DNA of 64,000 nucleotides from Malassezia japonica. Lineage: Eukaryota; Basidiomycota; Malasseziomycetes; Malasseziales; Malasseziaceae. The translations under genes were made by a program, and so were the position numbers. Under the pieces are notes generated by a model, which saw only the letters and a program-made list of their open reading frames with translations, ran no database searches and was not told the DNA's origin. The stretch lies in the NCBI RefSeq assembly GCF_029542785.1, contig NC_083375.1:620001-684000 (forward strand), given 5' to 3'. The first letter of the stretch is position 1; the number at the start of each line of letters is the position of its first letter. Below, piece after piece: positions 47,626-58,360 of this stretch.

Positions 47626-49070
47626 TTAGCTTTCGTCTACGTATACAAACTCGGCACCGAGCGTCGACGTGGCGGCGAGCGTGGGGCGCAGCGCCAGCTG
47701 CGTCTGGAGGCCTACGCTCACCAGGCAGTGGTTCCAGTGGCCCTCCCAGAGCAGCGCAAGCAGGCCCGAGGCGCTCATGCGGAGCTTGAACAGGCCTTGC
47801 AGCGGGGGCTGCCGAGGGCCCAGCGGGAGCGCCGCAGGCTCTGCGGCCGCGACCGCGTGTGTGTCTGGCGCCTCGGTCGCGACGGCTGCGTGCGCCGCAT
47901 CGGGCTTGGCGCGCTCGCCCTCGCTCCATGCCTCGACGCTCTCCCGCAAAGAGAGCGCGGCATCGGTGAGCGGTGCGGCCCACACGCCGAAGCGCTCGCG
48001 CAGCGAGCCCTGTGCCTCGTGCCGCTCTTCGGCCGGCGCCGAGCGCAGGCAGTACTCTGCGCCGAGCGTCAGGTCCGAGAGGTAGGAGTACACGTTCATA
48101 TCGTAGCTGAATAAGATTTGCGACGTACCGGGCGCACAGCGCGAGATCCTCGTCGACCTGCGCCGCGTACGCGTAGCGCACATGGCCCATCATGGGATTC
48201 AGCGTCGCGCTCGACACCGCGGGGAAGCTCAGCACACGCCCGCCGGCGCCATAGACCGGCCGCTGGGCGTACCGCAGTCCGAGCGAAACTGGATCAGCCA
48301 AAGTACGTACGTCCTGCGCTCTTCTCCGCAGCGCTGAAAAAGGCCTCGGCGCCTGCGCTGAGTGTCCCGTCGCCGAGGGAAGCGGGGGGCGTGAGCGTGC
48401 GCAAGACGCGAAGGCCCCACAGCGCGTCGTCGATCGAGTAGCTATACTCGGCCGTGGTCTTGTCCGTCTGCATCTGCAGAGCCAGCTGCAGATTGGTGGT
48501 GCCGGGCGGCCCGACCTCGTCCTGCGTCGTGTCCGGCACGGGCCCCGGCGCAACGAGGCCGAGGCGCTTGGCGAGCGGCAGCAGCGGGTAGCGCGGCGCG
48601 CGCGAGAGCGCGGTCGCGAGTAGCTGCCAGTGCGGCGCGATGCGCATTGCCGCGACGCCTTCTGCGTAGGTCGACGGGACGTGGAAGCAGCCATAGAGGA
48701 GCATGTCGCGTGCGTCCCTGCTCGGTGCGGCGAGCGGCACGCCGTCAAACGCAAACGGGGTATCCGGGGTGAGAAACTGCGCGCCGTACGTCATGCGGCG
48801 CGCCGAGCGCTGGACACACGCCGTGTCAAACGGCATGTGCGCCGCGACGTACGTGTAGCCCACGGCGCCGCTCAGCGGCACGGTCAGCAGCCGTGCGGAG
48901 GAGACCATCGTCGGCGTCTTGGTCGCGGCCGAGGAGAGCAGCACACCATTCGGAATCGCAAAGTCGACGAGGCCCGAGCAGGCGCTCATCAGATGCGTGT
49001 ACGACTGCTGCTCGTTCCATCCCGTTGCGCGGTAGTACTCGCGCAGGAGCACCGTTGCTGCATCGTACAT
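47626..49070 (-). CDS. MDM10: ERMES/SAM-associated mitochondrial outer-membrane barrel protein
   Basis: MDM10 is the beta-barrel subunit of the ER-mitochondria encounter structure and also helps the SAM complex. 466 residues in three exons with 22-nt introns at 48289-48310 and 48107-48128. The N-terminus MYDAATVLLREYYRATGWNE is the hallmark of MDM10. Alternating hydrophobic strands follow, with GAVGYTYVAAH and later SLGLRYAQRPVYG and YDMNVYSYLSDLTLGAEYC across the splices. The final strand is TSTLGAEFVYVDES. It lies 36 bp downstream of FAR11 on the same strand. Confidence 0.92.
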
Positions 49071-49106
49071 TGTGGAGAAAAGGGGCGGATTACGCTATTC
49101 TGTACA

Positions 49107-52100
49107 CTACGCGCCAAAGATGTGCTCCACCTCGTCGATGCCGCCCGGCTGCGGGGAAGGCAGCGGGGCCTCGGGGATAGCCAGAGGCGATTTCGGTGCG
49201 GCTTCCGGCGGCGCGGGCTCGTCGCTCTGCTCGGTAGTGAGCGCGTCTTCGACCAAATCTTCCATGTTCCAGTGCAGGATCGGGCGGAGCTGGGCGGGGC
49301 TCGAGTTGACGCGGCGGTCGATCGCGGCGGTGTCCGTGTGCGACCAGGAGACGTGGCGGCCGCCCTTGGGCGACGTCCCGCTCGCGTTCGGCGAGGATGC
49401 AAGGACCCGCATTTCTCGGGGACTCAGGTGCTCCCAGTCATTCCGGTTCTCGTCCTCGCGCTCGGCCGGCGTCGCGGGCGGCTCGTGCACGGCGGGCGCC
49501 GAGGGCGTCGGGGACCGGCCCGGCACGACGTCCTGTGCCTCGTCGTCGGCCACGTGCTGTGCGAGCGCCTCGAGCGGGTCGGACGCCGCGTCAAACATCT
49601 CGCGCAGGACATCCTCGTAGACGTCCAGGTAGCCCTCGACCGCGTCGTCGGAAATGTAGCGTCCCGGCGTCCCCGCGGCGGTGGGGCGGTTGCCGAGCGG
49701 AAACGCCTCGCGCTCGAACGCGACGCTCGCGTCCATCGGATGCGCCGACTCACTGCGTGCGTCGCTCGCGGTCGACGCCGTGCGCCGCATGCTTTGCTCC
49801 TCACCCGCGCCCGCGATCGCCGTGCGCGCCGCGTAGCGCGTCTGGTTGTAGAACTGGATGAGGGTGCGCAGTGTCTGCTCTTCCGGCAGCGACGCCTCGA
49901 CCTCAGCGTCGATATCGCCGCCGCCCAGCCAGTCGTCGCGCAGCGTGGGCTTGCAGAGGAGGTAAATCAGGGTGATGATACGCATGTTGGACTGGCGCCA
50001 CTTGCGGCCGCAGAACGGCACCTGGCTCTTGATGAGCTTCAGCACGTACTGCTGCAGGCCCGTGTGCTGCACACGCAGTGTCCGCTTGAGGATCGCGGCG
50101 CTTTTGTACTGCACCAGCAACAGGATGCGGTGCGCTTTGTGCTTGCAGATCTTGTGCAGAATCTGCGTGAGGTTCGCCGTGGTGGAAAAGTTGCGCCACG
50201 AGTACGCCGAGCTGCTCGGCGGCGCGCGCGACTCGGGGTCGGGCGGCGTCGCGTGCGACAGACGCGGGGGATCGTCGGGAAACTGGTCCCAGACGTCGCC
50301 GATGCGCAGCTTGGCCGTCTCGAGGATCGCCTGTGGCGACGCGGGCGACGCATTGCGGCTGCTCACCAGCCGGCAGTACGACAAGAGGCCAAACGGCTGG
50401 ACCTCGCAGCGCCAGCGCACAAACTGGTTCACCTCTTGCAGGCCAAAGATCTTGAGGATGAGGAGGAGGATGTTGGAGTCGAGCATGACCTGCGCGAGGT
50501 ACTCCATCTTTAGTACATGGCTCGCCTTGAACCAGCGCAGCGACAGGAGCAAGAGTGCGCTGATGCCCTTGTTTAGGATCTCGCGGTGGCGCACAATGTC
50601 CAAGTCCTCGAGCGTGGGATCCGGCGCTTTTTCGGACGGGATCCCTTCGCCGACCGCACGCGAATAGGCGCTGTTTGTCCCGCCCGACGTGGTCGTCGCG
50701 AGCATGAGCTTCAGCAGGACGATCACCGCGCTCTGCATCTCGGGCAGCACCGCGCTGTAGATCTCGTCGACGCGGCGCAGGCGCTCGTCGTCCGCCTCGC
50801 TCGACGCGCCGTCCATCGGGGTGGGCGGCAGCTGCATCGCCGCGAGCGACTGCTGCAGTGCCTGGACCGCCGCGTCGGACTCGCGGTGGATGAGCGACGG
50901 CGCCTCTTTTGCGCCGCCCTGCATCTCGGCAAAGAGCTGCTCGCGGACGCAGCACGTCTGCCACACGCCCGTGTCAATGTACAGGTGCCCGCCGTAGAGC
51001 TGCAGCGCCTCTTGGATGCTCGCCGGCGCCGCGTCGCGCGCGGCGATCCCGGGCGTGTACGGGAGGACAAACGGGCGGTTCTGGTCCGTCTGGAACTTTT
51101 GCTTGCCCTGCTTCAAAGCGGGCGGCCCCGCGTTTGCGCGGTTTTCCTGGCGGGGCGCCTCGCTGCCGGCCGGGTCGTCGGCGTGCGTGTGCCGCCCTGG
51201 GAGCGGCCGCGTGGCCATGGCGAGCTCGTCGGCAGCGTTTAGGTTTTCCATCGCGCGCGATGTGAGGAGCGTCGGGTACTTTGCCGCGAGCTCTGCGCGG
51301 AATTGGCGCACGTCCTCGGGCGTGGTCGGCGAGCGCAGCGCATCCTTGGTGCGTGCGCCGAGTCCCTCGCGGTACCGCATGCGCGTCTTGGCGCTGCCGA
51401 TCTCCTTGGTCCCGCCGAGGGCCGCGAGGAGCGATTTCCAGAGGAGCAGTACGAGCTTCTTGACCGGAAACCCCTTGATGCTCTTTTCCCGGAGATTCGC
51501 CACGAGAGAAAAGAGAAACACGGGAAGCGGCGGCTCGAGCGCCATGAGCGACTCGCCGAGCACCTCGTCGCCACGCAGCATCTCGAGGATCGCATAGAGC
51601 TGCGCAAAGTGCACCGTCACCTCGACGTTGATCTCCTCGAGGTACTCTGCCTTGGCATCCGGCGTGAGCAGCGGCTCCTGCCCGTCCGGCGCAAGATAGT
51701 CGGGCAGCGCACTGAACCAGTCGTGCTTCCAGCACGCGCGCTTGCACGCCGCAAAGATATCGTCCACGCCGCCGAGCTCGAGCAGCATTTCGGCGTTTGT
51801 GCGCACCCAGCGCATCTGGTCCGCGTCGCTCTCGGCCTCGTCAAACGAGCCCTGCAGATGGTATAGCAGCGCACGCGACGCACGCAGGCGCTGTGCCGGA
51901 TCGTGCAGGTCGAGCGCGGCGAGCAGGCGCTGCAGCACCTGGCGGCGCGCGCCGGGCGCGAGGCCGGCCCACGTCCCTTGTGGCGCCTCGAAGCCCCAGT
52001 GGTCCGCACACCACTCCTGCCAGCTTGCACGGTTCTCGGCAAAGATGGGGGCCTCGACGTACGAGTAGAACTCTTCCAGCTCGTTCTCGTGGCAGTCGGC

Positions 52101-52259
52101 GTCGTCGCCGAGCGCAAAGTGCACCTCGCTCGCAGCAAGGAACGCACGCACCGCATCGCCCTGGTCCTGGGGTGGGCTCGAGGCGGACGCGGCCGCACTG
52201 CGCGGCCGCGTCGCGCCCGCTGCCCCGCTCTCGTCCACCGCCCCTTGGTGGACCTCCAT
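49107..52259 (-). CDS. FAR11: STRIPAK subunit (Far11/STRIP1/HAM-2 type)
   Basis: A scaffold of the striatin-interacting phosphatase and kinase complex, which controls TORC2, septation or cell fusion in fungi. 1,050 residues in one exon. The N-terminal N1221-type domain includes FALGDDADCHENELEEFYSY, EAPIFAENRASWQEW and LLWKSLLAALGG. The C-terminal DUF3402-type domain includes FVLPYTPG, the ALLLLSLRWFKASHVLKMEY block, and LKLIKSQVPFCGRKWRQSNM. A disordered Ser/Glu-rich end of about 200 residues follows. The length matches the family. The promoter is shared with WBP1 in a 57-bp gap that carries CACGTG. Confidence 0.9.
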   Translation of the reverse strand: MEVHQGAVDESGAAGATRPRSAAASASSPPQDQGDAVRAFLAASEVHFALGDDADCHENELEEFYSYVEAPIFAENRASWQEWCADHWGFEAPQGTWAGLAPGARRQVLQRLLAALDLHDPAQRLRASRALLYHLQGSFDEAESDADQMRWVRTNAEMLLELGGVDDIFAACKRACWKHDWFSALPDYLAPDGQEPLLTPDAKAEYLEEINVEVTVHFAQLYAILEMLRGDEVLGESLMALEPPLPVFLFSLVANLREKSIKGFPVKKLVLLLWKSLLAALGGTKEIGSAKTRMRYREGLGARTKDALRSPTTPEDVRQFRAELAAKYPTLLTSRAMENLNAADELAMATRPLPGRHTHADDPAGSEAPRQENRANAGPPALKQGKQKFQTDQNRPFVLPYTPGIAARDAAPASIQEALQLYGGHLYIDTGVWQTCCVREQLFAEMQGGAKEAPSLIHRESDAAVQALQQSLAAMQLPPTPMDGASSEADDERLRRVDEIYSAVLPEMQSAVIVLLKLMLATTTSGGTNSAYSRAVGEGIPSEKAPDPTLEDLDIVRHREILNKGISALLLLSLRWFKASHVLKMEYLAQVMLDSNILLLILKIFGLQEVNQFVRWRCEVQPFGLLSYCRLVSSRNASPASPQAILETAKLRIGDVWDQFPDDPPRLSHATPPDPESRAPPSSSAYSWRNFSTTANLTQILHKICKHKAHRILLLVQYKSAAILKRTLRVQHTGLQQYVLKLIKSQVPFCGRKWRQSNMRIITLIYLLCKPTLRDDWLGGGDIDAEVEASLPEEQTLRTLIQFYNQTRYAARTAIAGAGEEQSMRRTASTASDARSESAHPMDASVAFEREAFPLGNRPTAAGTPGRYISDDAVEGYLDVYEDVLREMFDAASDPLEALAQHVADDEAQDVVPGRSPTPSAPAVHEPPATPAEREDENRNDWEHLSPREMRVLASSPNASGTSPKGGRHVSWSHTDTAAIDRRVNSSPAQLRPILHWNMEDLVEDALTTEQSDEPAPPEAAPKSPLAIPEAPLPSPQPGGIDEVEHIFGA

Positions 52260-52278
52260 GTGGAGTGTGGTGCCACGT

Positions 52279-52284
52279 CACGTG
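52279..52284. promoter_or_regulatory. CACGTG element between FAR11 and WBP1
   Basis: TCACGTGG lies in the 57-bp gap between the two divergent start codons, 20 bp from FAR11 and 33 bp from WBP1. A bHLH-type site is possible. Confidence 0.35.
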
Positions 52285-52316
52285 GACTCGGTCCGTCGCG
52301 GCTCGCTCGGACCGCC

Positions 52317-53759
52317 ATGTGGCAGCGTTGGCTGGGAGTGGTGTGTGCGTTGGCACTGTGTGTGCAGGCGGCGCTGGCTGTGAGCGCGTACGGAAACCGC
52401 GTGCTTCTGGTGCTGGATGACGAAAAAGAAAACTACTCGAGCTTTATCGAGACCCTCGACCAGAGCGGCTACCAGGTGACCCTGGCCAAGTCGGGCGATG
52501 CGAAGCGCGACGACGTCCTGTTCTCGTTCGGCGAGCGCCAGTACGACCACCTTGCACTGCTCGTGCCGGAGCTCAAAGGGCTGAAGGATGCGCTCGCGCC
52601 GCAGCAGCTCGTGCGCTTCGCCGAAGACGGCGGAAACCTGCTCGTCGGCCTCTCGCCGCGGGTGAGCGAGGCATGGCGCGACTTTGCGCGCGAGTTCCGC
52701 CTCGAGGTGAGCGAGCGCGACACGAAGCTCGTCGACCACTTTGGGTACGACGCGGAGCGCGATCTCGGCGACCATGCGGCCGTCCTCGTCGGCGGACGCC
52801 GCGCGCACTTTGCGGCGGGCGGCGCGGCGAACGAGCGTGTCTTTTCGCAGGCGACGCGCGAGGCACTCGAGCGCGAGCCGCTCATGTACCGCGGCATTGC
52901 GCACTGGATCGGCCCGAATCCGCTCGCCTTTTCGATCCTCGCGCCCCCTGCGACTTCCTACCAGTCGGAGGTGCCCAAGATCGTCGGCGGCGAGGCAAAA
53001 GGCATCAAGAAGCTCGAGGCGCACCACGACGCCGCCGAGCTCCTCACCGGCTTTGACGCGGCCTCGCCGGACGCCACCGCGTCGCTCGTGTCGGCCGTGC
53101 AGCTGCGCCCGAACTCGGCGCGTGTCACGTTTGTGGGCAGCGTCGAGCTCTTTGGAAATGCGCTCTACGGCGACGACGTGCGGCCTCTGCAGCGCGCGGT
53201 CGTCGACGACATTGTCCAGTGGACGTTCCAGGAGCGCGGCGTCCTCCGCGTCGTGCGCTCCGGCCACGAGCGCGTGCGCAAGAGCGAGGAAGACGTCCGC
53301 CCGGACTACGAAGAAGAGCTCGGCGTCGCGGCCAAGATGTACCGCGTCAAGGACGAGGTGTTCTTCGTGCTCGAGCTGCAGCAGTTTGAGCACGAGTGGC
53401 AGCCGGCGCCGACGGACCTCGACATCCAGCTGGCGGTGACGATGCTGGACCCGTACATCACGCTGCCTCTCGAGGGGCACGTCGACGGCGAGCACACGCG
53501 CTACCAAGGCTCGTTCCGCCTCCCAGACCGCCACGGCGTCTTTACGCTGCGCGTCAACTGGAAGCGCCACGGATGGTCGTACGTGCTGACGGAGGACGTC
53601 GTTCCCGTGCGTCCGTTCAACCACGACGAGTACCCCCGCTACCTCTCGAGCTCGTGGCCGTACATTTCGGGCGCGCTCTCGACGATGCTGGGCTTTGCCG
53701 TGTTTGTCGCGCTCTGGCTCTTGCTGCCGGTCGACAAGGCGCCGGGCAAGACGGAATAG
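52317..53759 (+). CDS. WBP1: Oligosaccharyltransferase subunit OST48/Wbp1
   Basis: An essential subunit of the ER complex that transfers the preassembled glycan to Asn-x-Ser/Thr. 480 residues, one exon. A signal peptide covers about residues 1-22 (VVCALALCVQAALAVSA). The lumenal domain starts RVLLVLDDEKENYSSFIETL and contains LVPELKGLKDAL, GGNLLVGLSP and SSVELFGN-like (VGSVELFGNALYG). Near the C-terminus the MLDPYITLPLE block and RHGVFTLRVNW precede a single transmembrane helix (TMLGFAVFVALWLLLPV). The tail PVDKAPGKTE is cytosolic, with lysines near the end as in ER-retained proteins. The stop is four bases from that of DPH6. Confidence 0.95.
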   Translation: MWQRWLGVVCALALCVQAALAVSAYGNRVLLVLDDEKENYSSFIETLDQSGYQVTLAKSGDAKRDDVLFSFGERQYDHLALLVPELKGLKDALAPQQLVRFAEDGGNLLVGLSPRVSEAWRDFAREFRLEVSERDTKLVDHFGYDAERDLGDHAAVLVGGRRAHFAAGGAANERVFSQATREALEREPLMYRGIAHWIGPNPLAFSILAPPATSYQSEVPKIVGGEAKGIKKLEAHHDAAELLTGFDAASPDATASLVSAVQLRPNSARVTFVGSVELFGNALYGDDVRPLQRAVVDDIVQWTFQERGVLRVVRSGHERVRKSEEDVRPDYEEELGVAAKMYRVKDEVFFVLELQQFEHEWQPAPTDLDIQLAVTMLDPYITLPLEGHVDGEHTRYQGSFRLPDRHGVFTLRVNWKRHGWSYVLTEDVVPVRPFNHDEYPRYLSSSWPYISGALSTMLGFAVFVALWLLLPVDKAPGKTE

Positions 53760-53763
53760 ACTA

Positions 53764-55955
53764 TTAGCATACAAACGCGATCGCGGCTCCATCGGTCGTC
53801 AGGGCGCCGCCACTCGGCGCCCAGCCATAGGCAGGGACGTGCGTCGTGGCGCGGCCCAGGGGGGCGAGGAGCGCGTCGGCGGCCGTGGGGGAGGCGTCGG
53901 CGGCGTGCACGAGGCGGACGTGCAGCGCTTGCGCGAGGTACGACGCAAAGAGGGGGGAATGCGCATCGGGCGCGTCGGGCGCGTCGGTCGCGCGCAGCGT
54001 CGCGACGCCGCACGCGGTGCCGAGCACAGCGACGTACGCAAGGCGGTACACACACTCGACATGCTCGTGCACAAACGAGCCGTCCACATAGGTCGGCACA
54101 TTGTACGCGTCCTCCTCGTCGTCGGCAGGACCAAAGCGCGAACGCCCGGTGCTCGCGGTGAGCTGCCACTCGACCGCAGCGTGCTTCGGCAGGGCATCCG
54201 GCGCAAGCTGCACAATGAGCAGAGGGACCTGCAGGGGGCTGCGGCACTCGCCGAGCCACGCCGTGTCGTCGCTCTGCTGGTGCGCATGCGCGCTGTCGTC
54301 GTCCGCCTCGGCGTGCCACACCGCGCCGACCGCGCGGCTGAGCGAGTGGGCATGGCGCGTAGCGATCCAGCACACGCCCCCTTCTACGTACCCCTCTGTC
54401 GGCGCATAGCTCCATTCGCGCACGGCAAGCACGATGCGGCGCACATGCTGCAGCGCCAGTGCAACCTGCATCGCAGGCTCGGGCACAACGTCGAGCGTCG
54501 TGGGCTCCATGCCAATCTGCCCGGCAATCCACACGCGGTGGTCGGAATTCACCGCTTGCGAGTAGGGGCCAATGTTGGCCGGTGCCCAGTAGCTCCGGCT
54601 CTGCACATGGAGCGTGCGCCGCCCGGGGGGCTGGGTATCACGGTGCGCGACGGCGTCCAGCACCACACGCACGCCGCCGTCGCCGAGCGGCAGCGCGACG
54701 CACGCGCGCGAGGGGGGGGCGGCGCCAAACTGGGCGCAGTAGATCGCATTGAGCGTGGGAAAGAGCGCCTGCGAGGCCAGGTACACGTTCATGTGGCAGA
54801 TATCCGTCATGGCGTAGCCGTGCGCCGCGAGTGTCGTGCGGAGCCTTTCTAGGGCGCTGCGCACCTCGTCCTCAAACGACGGGCCGGTGCCGCTCACGTC
54901 GCCGACCGCGATCCATGCGCCGCGCTCGCACGACTGCACCGTGGGACGGCACGGCAGCGCGGCGGGGAACGTCGAAAAGGGGCCTTGGTCTCCGCCATGG
55001 GCCACCTCGTAGGCCTGCACGCCGAGCGGGTCAAGAAGGGGTGGCGCACGCATGCTCGCATGCACGGCCTCCTGCCCGAATGACCCCGGCTCCTTGTCGC
55101 AGAGCACCGCCTCGGGGACACGCAGATAGCTCACGCTCGCAAACGCCGCGTCCGAGTGGATCACCGTCTCGGTGTTGCGCCTGCGTCAGTACAAGGTACA
55201 TACAGCTCCACTCGCTTCACAAACAGCGGCGAGTCGAGCGAGAGGGTTTCGTACTCGCCGCCCTCGCCGCAGACGTGTGCGCCGTACAAGGCGTGCTACA
55301 TGAGATGCGCAACGTACCAGATTCTCGAGCTTCGGCTGTAGCTGCTGCAGCGTCTTGCCCAGGTCGCGTTCCGTCAGGCCGATGCCCGCGACCTTGAGAA
55401 TCACCGCGCAGAGGCCCGACGTATTCATTTCGTGCAAAAGATGCGACTGATTCCGCTGCCAGAGGAAGGCGAGCGGCTGCATGAGCAGCTCGGGGCGCAG
55501 CGCACTAGGTCAGCACAGCGACATACACATGCTCGACGCGCACGCGCTGGTAGTTGGACAGGATCGCGCCGACGCTCACGCCTTCTACATCGGGGTGGTG
55601 CGCTTTGACGGTGCACAAGAGGCGGTACAGATCCTCGGTCTCGTCGCCCGCGCTCTTTTCTGTTGCTTGCGGGTCGCGCGCTCCGTACACGGCGCCTTGG
55701 TTCAGCGGCTCGCCGGTGATTTCCGCACGGTACAGGGGCAGGCCCATCGCGGCGGCCACCGCGTGCACCGCATCGTGCCCGACCGTCTGGTACATGTACG
55801 AATCAATCTCATCTGCGTTAGCGTCAAGGCGACGCACCCTTGCCGCTGGGTGGCGCAAGCGTCGCCAGTGCCACGATCTCGTGGCCCTGCAGGACGCAGT
55901 GGCACAGATTAAAGCAGCTGTCCTTGCCGCCCGACAGCAGCCCCACGACCTTCAT
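53764..55955 (-). CDS. DPH6: Diphthine--ammonia ligase with two RidA-like domains
   Basis: Performs the last step of diphthamide synthesis on eEF2. 699 residues in five exons; introns at 55813-55837 (25 nt), 55505-55526 (22), 55296-55317 (22) and 55181-55203 (23). The ATP pyrophosphatase domain begins MKVVGLLSGGKDSCFNLCHC, followed by DEIDSYMYQTVGHDAV, LSNYQRVRVEHV and HVCGEGGEYETLSLDSP. Two RidA/YjgF-like domains follow, the first around YWAPANIGPYSQAV preceded by WIAVGDVSGTGPS. This two-part plan is normal for fungal DPH6. Each splice restores a conserved DPH6 block. It shares a 37-bp divergent promoter with SUV3. Confidence 0.93.
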
Positions 55956-55992
55956 CGTGGCCTGTGCTTTGCTTAGTCAGTGAAAAAAGACG

Positions 55993-58359
55993 ATGGACGT
56001 CGTGCGAAGCGCGGCCGGGCGCGTGGCGCGTGCGGCGCTGCCAGGCGCACGCCCAGCACTGCTTGCCGGCGTGCGGTGGCGCAGCACCATGCCGCGGCGT
56101 GGCGATACCAGGCGCGGCGACCGGCGGCGGAATCCCCAGGTCCAGCTGGCTGTACCCCCCAAGCCGATCTCCGTCGCGTCGCTCCGGCGGCTTGTCGACC
56201 AAGGCGTCGAGGACTTTGCGTCGGATACAGATACCATCAAGCTGCTCGCGGGCCTCGGGATCGTCCCTTCTGCCTTGCACGCAGTACTCGCGTCGCAGTC
56301 CAAAGAGGTCATGCGGCGAGCCGACGTCGACCTCGGCACGCTTCCTCACGAGCCCTTCGCCCAAATCCACGCAGCCGTGCGGTGCTGGGCGGCGCAGCAC
56401 GGCCGCACGGCCACCGCGTCGCGCCTCTTTGCACCGTGGGCCGCGATTGCAGCCGAGTTTGACGCGGCAGGGCACGAGGCCGTGCGCCGCGCATGTACGC
56501 ACGCCTTCCTCCAGTGGCTCACGCACCGCCTGCGGTATGTGCTCGAGAAGAATACGGGGCTGCGTGCAGACGCTGCGATTGCGATCCGGGCGTCGCTGCG
56601 CCAGCTTGCGCTCCTGCACGAGGTAACGGATTTGCGTGTGCCGGAAAACGCCTATGCACCGGCACGCACGCTCACGCGCCAGATCCATATGCATGTGGGC
56701 CCTACCAACTCTGGCAAGACGCACGGCGCACTCGTCGCACTGTCGCGTGCGCGTACAGGCCTGTACTGTGGTCCGCTGCGTCTCCTTGCGCACGAGGTGT
56801 GGGAGCGCCTGAACGAAGGCACCATCTCGCCGCAGATCCCCCCGCGCGCCTGCAACCTACGTACCGGCGAAGAGCAGCGCATCGTCGACCCCCTTGCCGG
56901 GCTGGTCTCGTGCACGGTCGAGATGGCGGATCCCAACAGCCCCTACGACGTTGCGGTCATTGACGAGATCCAAATGATCGGCGATATGCAGCGGGGGCCG
57001 GCATGGACGCAGGCCGTGCTTGGCCTCGCTGCCAAGGAGCTGCACCTGTGCGGCGAGGTAAGCGCCGTCCCGCTCGTGCGCCGCCTTGCCGCGCTGTGTG
57101 GCGATGTGCTGCATGTGCACGAATACCAGCGCCTCACGCCGCTGGCGGTGGCGCCCGAGAGTCTGCGGAACGACCTGAGCAAGATCCAGAAAGGCGACTG
57201 TGTCGTCGCCTTTAGCCGCAGCGCCATCTTTCAGCTAAAGAAGCAGATCGAGACACACACGCAGCTGCAGTGTGCGGTGGCGTACGGCAGCCTACCCCCC
57301 GAGACCAAGAGCGAGCAGGCGAAGCTGTTCAATGCAGGCAAGCTCGATGTGATGGTCGCGAGCGACGCCATCGGCATGGGTCTCAACCTCAAGATCAAGC
57401 GCGTGATCTTTGACACGCTGACCAAGTGGAACGGCAGCGAGAATGTCGCCCTGTCCGTCTCGCAAATCAAGCAGATTGCGGGCCGCGCGGGGCGGTACGG
57501 CACGGCAGAGCACGGAAGCAACCCCGGCGGCCAGGCCCTCACGCGGCACGAGCAGGACATGCCGCTGCTTCACGCGGCGCTTGCCGCGCCGACGCAGCCG
57601 CTGCCTCGCGCCGCGCTGCAGCCTGCGAGCGGCTTGCTCGAGTCGCTCGCGCTGCTCCTGCCCTTTGCCGAGGAAAAGGCGAGTGCAAGCTCGGCGCCCG
57701 CATCGCACGGTAAGGCGCGCTCGCTGGCCGCGCTATACCAGGACATGTCGCTATTGGCGCACGTCGAGCCGCGCTCGTTTGTCCTCGCCAACTTTGCATC
57801 GCAGCAGGCCATTGCGCCGATCCTCGAGGCACGCAGCCGCAACAGTCTCACGCACGTCGAGAAGGAAAAGTGGGCGCACTCCCCGGTGAATCTGCGCGAC
57901 GAGCGCGCTGTGGCGTGGCTCGGCAATGCGGTCGAGCTGTACGCGCGCGGCGAGCTGATTCCCTTTGAAAAGTGCGCCGAGCACCTCGGCACGCTCGAGG
58001 CCGAAGCCGCGGTGCTCGACGTGATGCAGCGTGCCAAGGCGCGGCGGAGCGAGTCGGGCGACGCGCACGCCCCCCTCGAGCTCTTTACGTCGCCGGCCGA
58101 CGCCGAGATCCACACGATCGACACGCTGATGCTCCTCGAGTCGCACCATCGCTCGCTCTCGCTCTACCTCTGGCTGTCGTACCGCTTCCCTTTGGCGTTT
58201 TGCTTCCAGGACGCGGTCGAGCAGCGCAAGGCGCGCACCGAGGACGCGATCGAGTTCTGCCTGAGTGCTATTCGCATCCAGCGTGCGCGCCGCCTCACCA
58301 AGCTCGGCCGCGAGCACGAAGTCCGTCCGGAGCATCGCCACGTTGTGTATGGTACATAG
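55993..58359 (+). CDS. SUV3: Mitochondrial ATP-dependent RNA helicase Suv3
   Basis: The helicase of the mitochondrial RNA degradosome. 788 residues, one exon. The start MDVVRSAAGRVARAALPGAR is Arg/Ala-rich, as in a matrix-targeting signal. The core shows motif I GPTNSGKTHGAL near 235, the variant DEAD-box motif DEIQM near 323, ALGL-type AVLGLAAKELHLCGE, and motifs V-VI SDAIGMGLNLKIKRVIF and QIKQIAGRAGRYG. The C-terminal SUV3-specific helical part ends with FPLAFCFQDAVEQRKARTED. A DSS1/RNB partner is not in the window. Confidence 0.95.
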   Translation: MDVVRSAAGRVARAALPGARPALLAGVRWRSTMPRRGDTRRGDRRRNPQVQLAVPPKPISVASLRRLVDQGVEDFASDTDTIKLLAGLGIVPSALHAVLASQSKEVMRRADVDLGTLPHEPFAQIHAAVRCWAAQHGRTATASRLFAPWAAIAAEFDAAGHEAVRRACTHAFLQWLTHRLRYVLEKNTGLRADAAIAIRASLRQLALLHEVTDLRVPENAYAPARTLTRQIHMHVGPTNSGKTHGALVALSRARTGLYCGPLRLLAHEVWERLNEGTISPQIPPRACNLRTGEEQRIVDPLAGLVSCTVEMADPNSPYDVAVIDEIQMIGDMQRGPAWTQAVLGLAAKELHLCGEVSAVPLVRRLAALCGDVLHVHEYQRLTPLAVAPESLRNDLSKIQKGDCVVAFSRSAIFQLKKQIETHTQLQCAVAYGSLPPETKSEQAKLFNAGKLDVMVASDAIGMGLNLKIKRVIFDTLTKWNGSENVALSVSQIKQIAGRAGRYGTAEHGSNPGGQALTRHEQDMPLLHAALAAPTQPLPRAALQPASGLLESLALLLPFAEEKASASSAPASHGKARSLAALYQDMSLLAHVEPRSFVLANFASQQAIAPILEARSRNSLTHVEKEKWAHSPVNLRDERAVAWLGNAVELYARGELIPFEKCAEHLGTLEAEAAVLDVMQRAKARRSESGDAHAPLELFTSPADAEIHTIDTLMLLESHHRSLSLYLWLSYRFPLAFCFQDAVEQRKARTEDAIEFCLSAIRIQRARRLTKLGREHEVRPEHRHVVYGT

Positions 58360-58360
58360 T

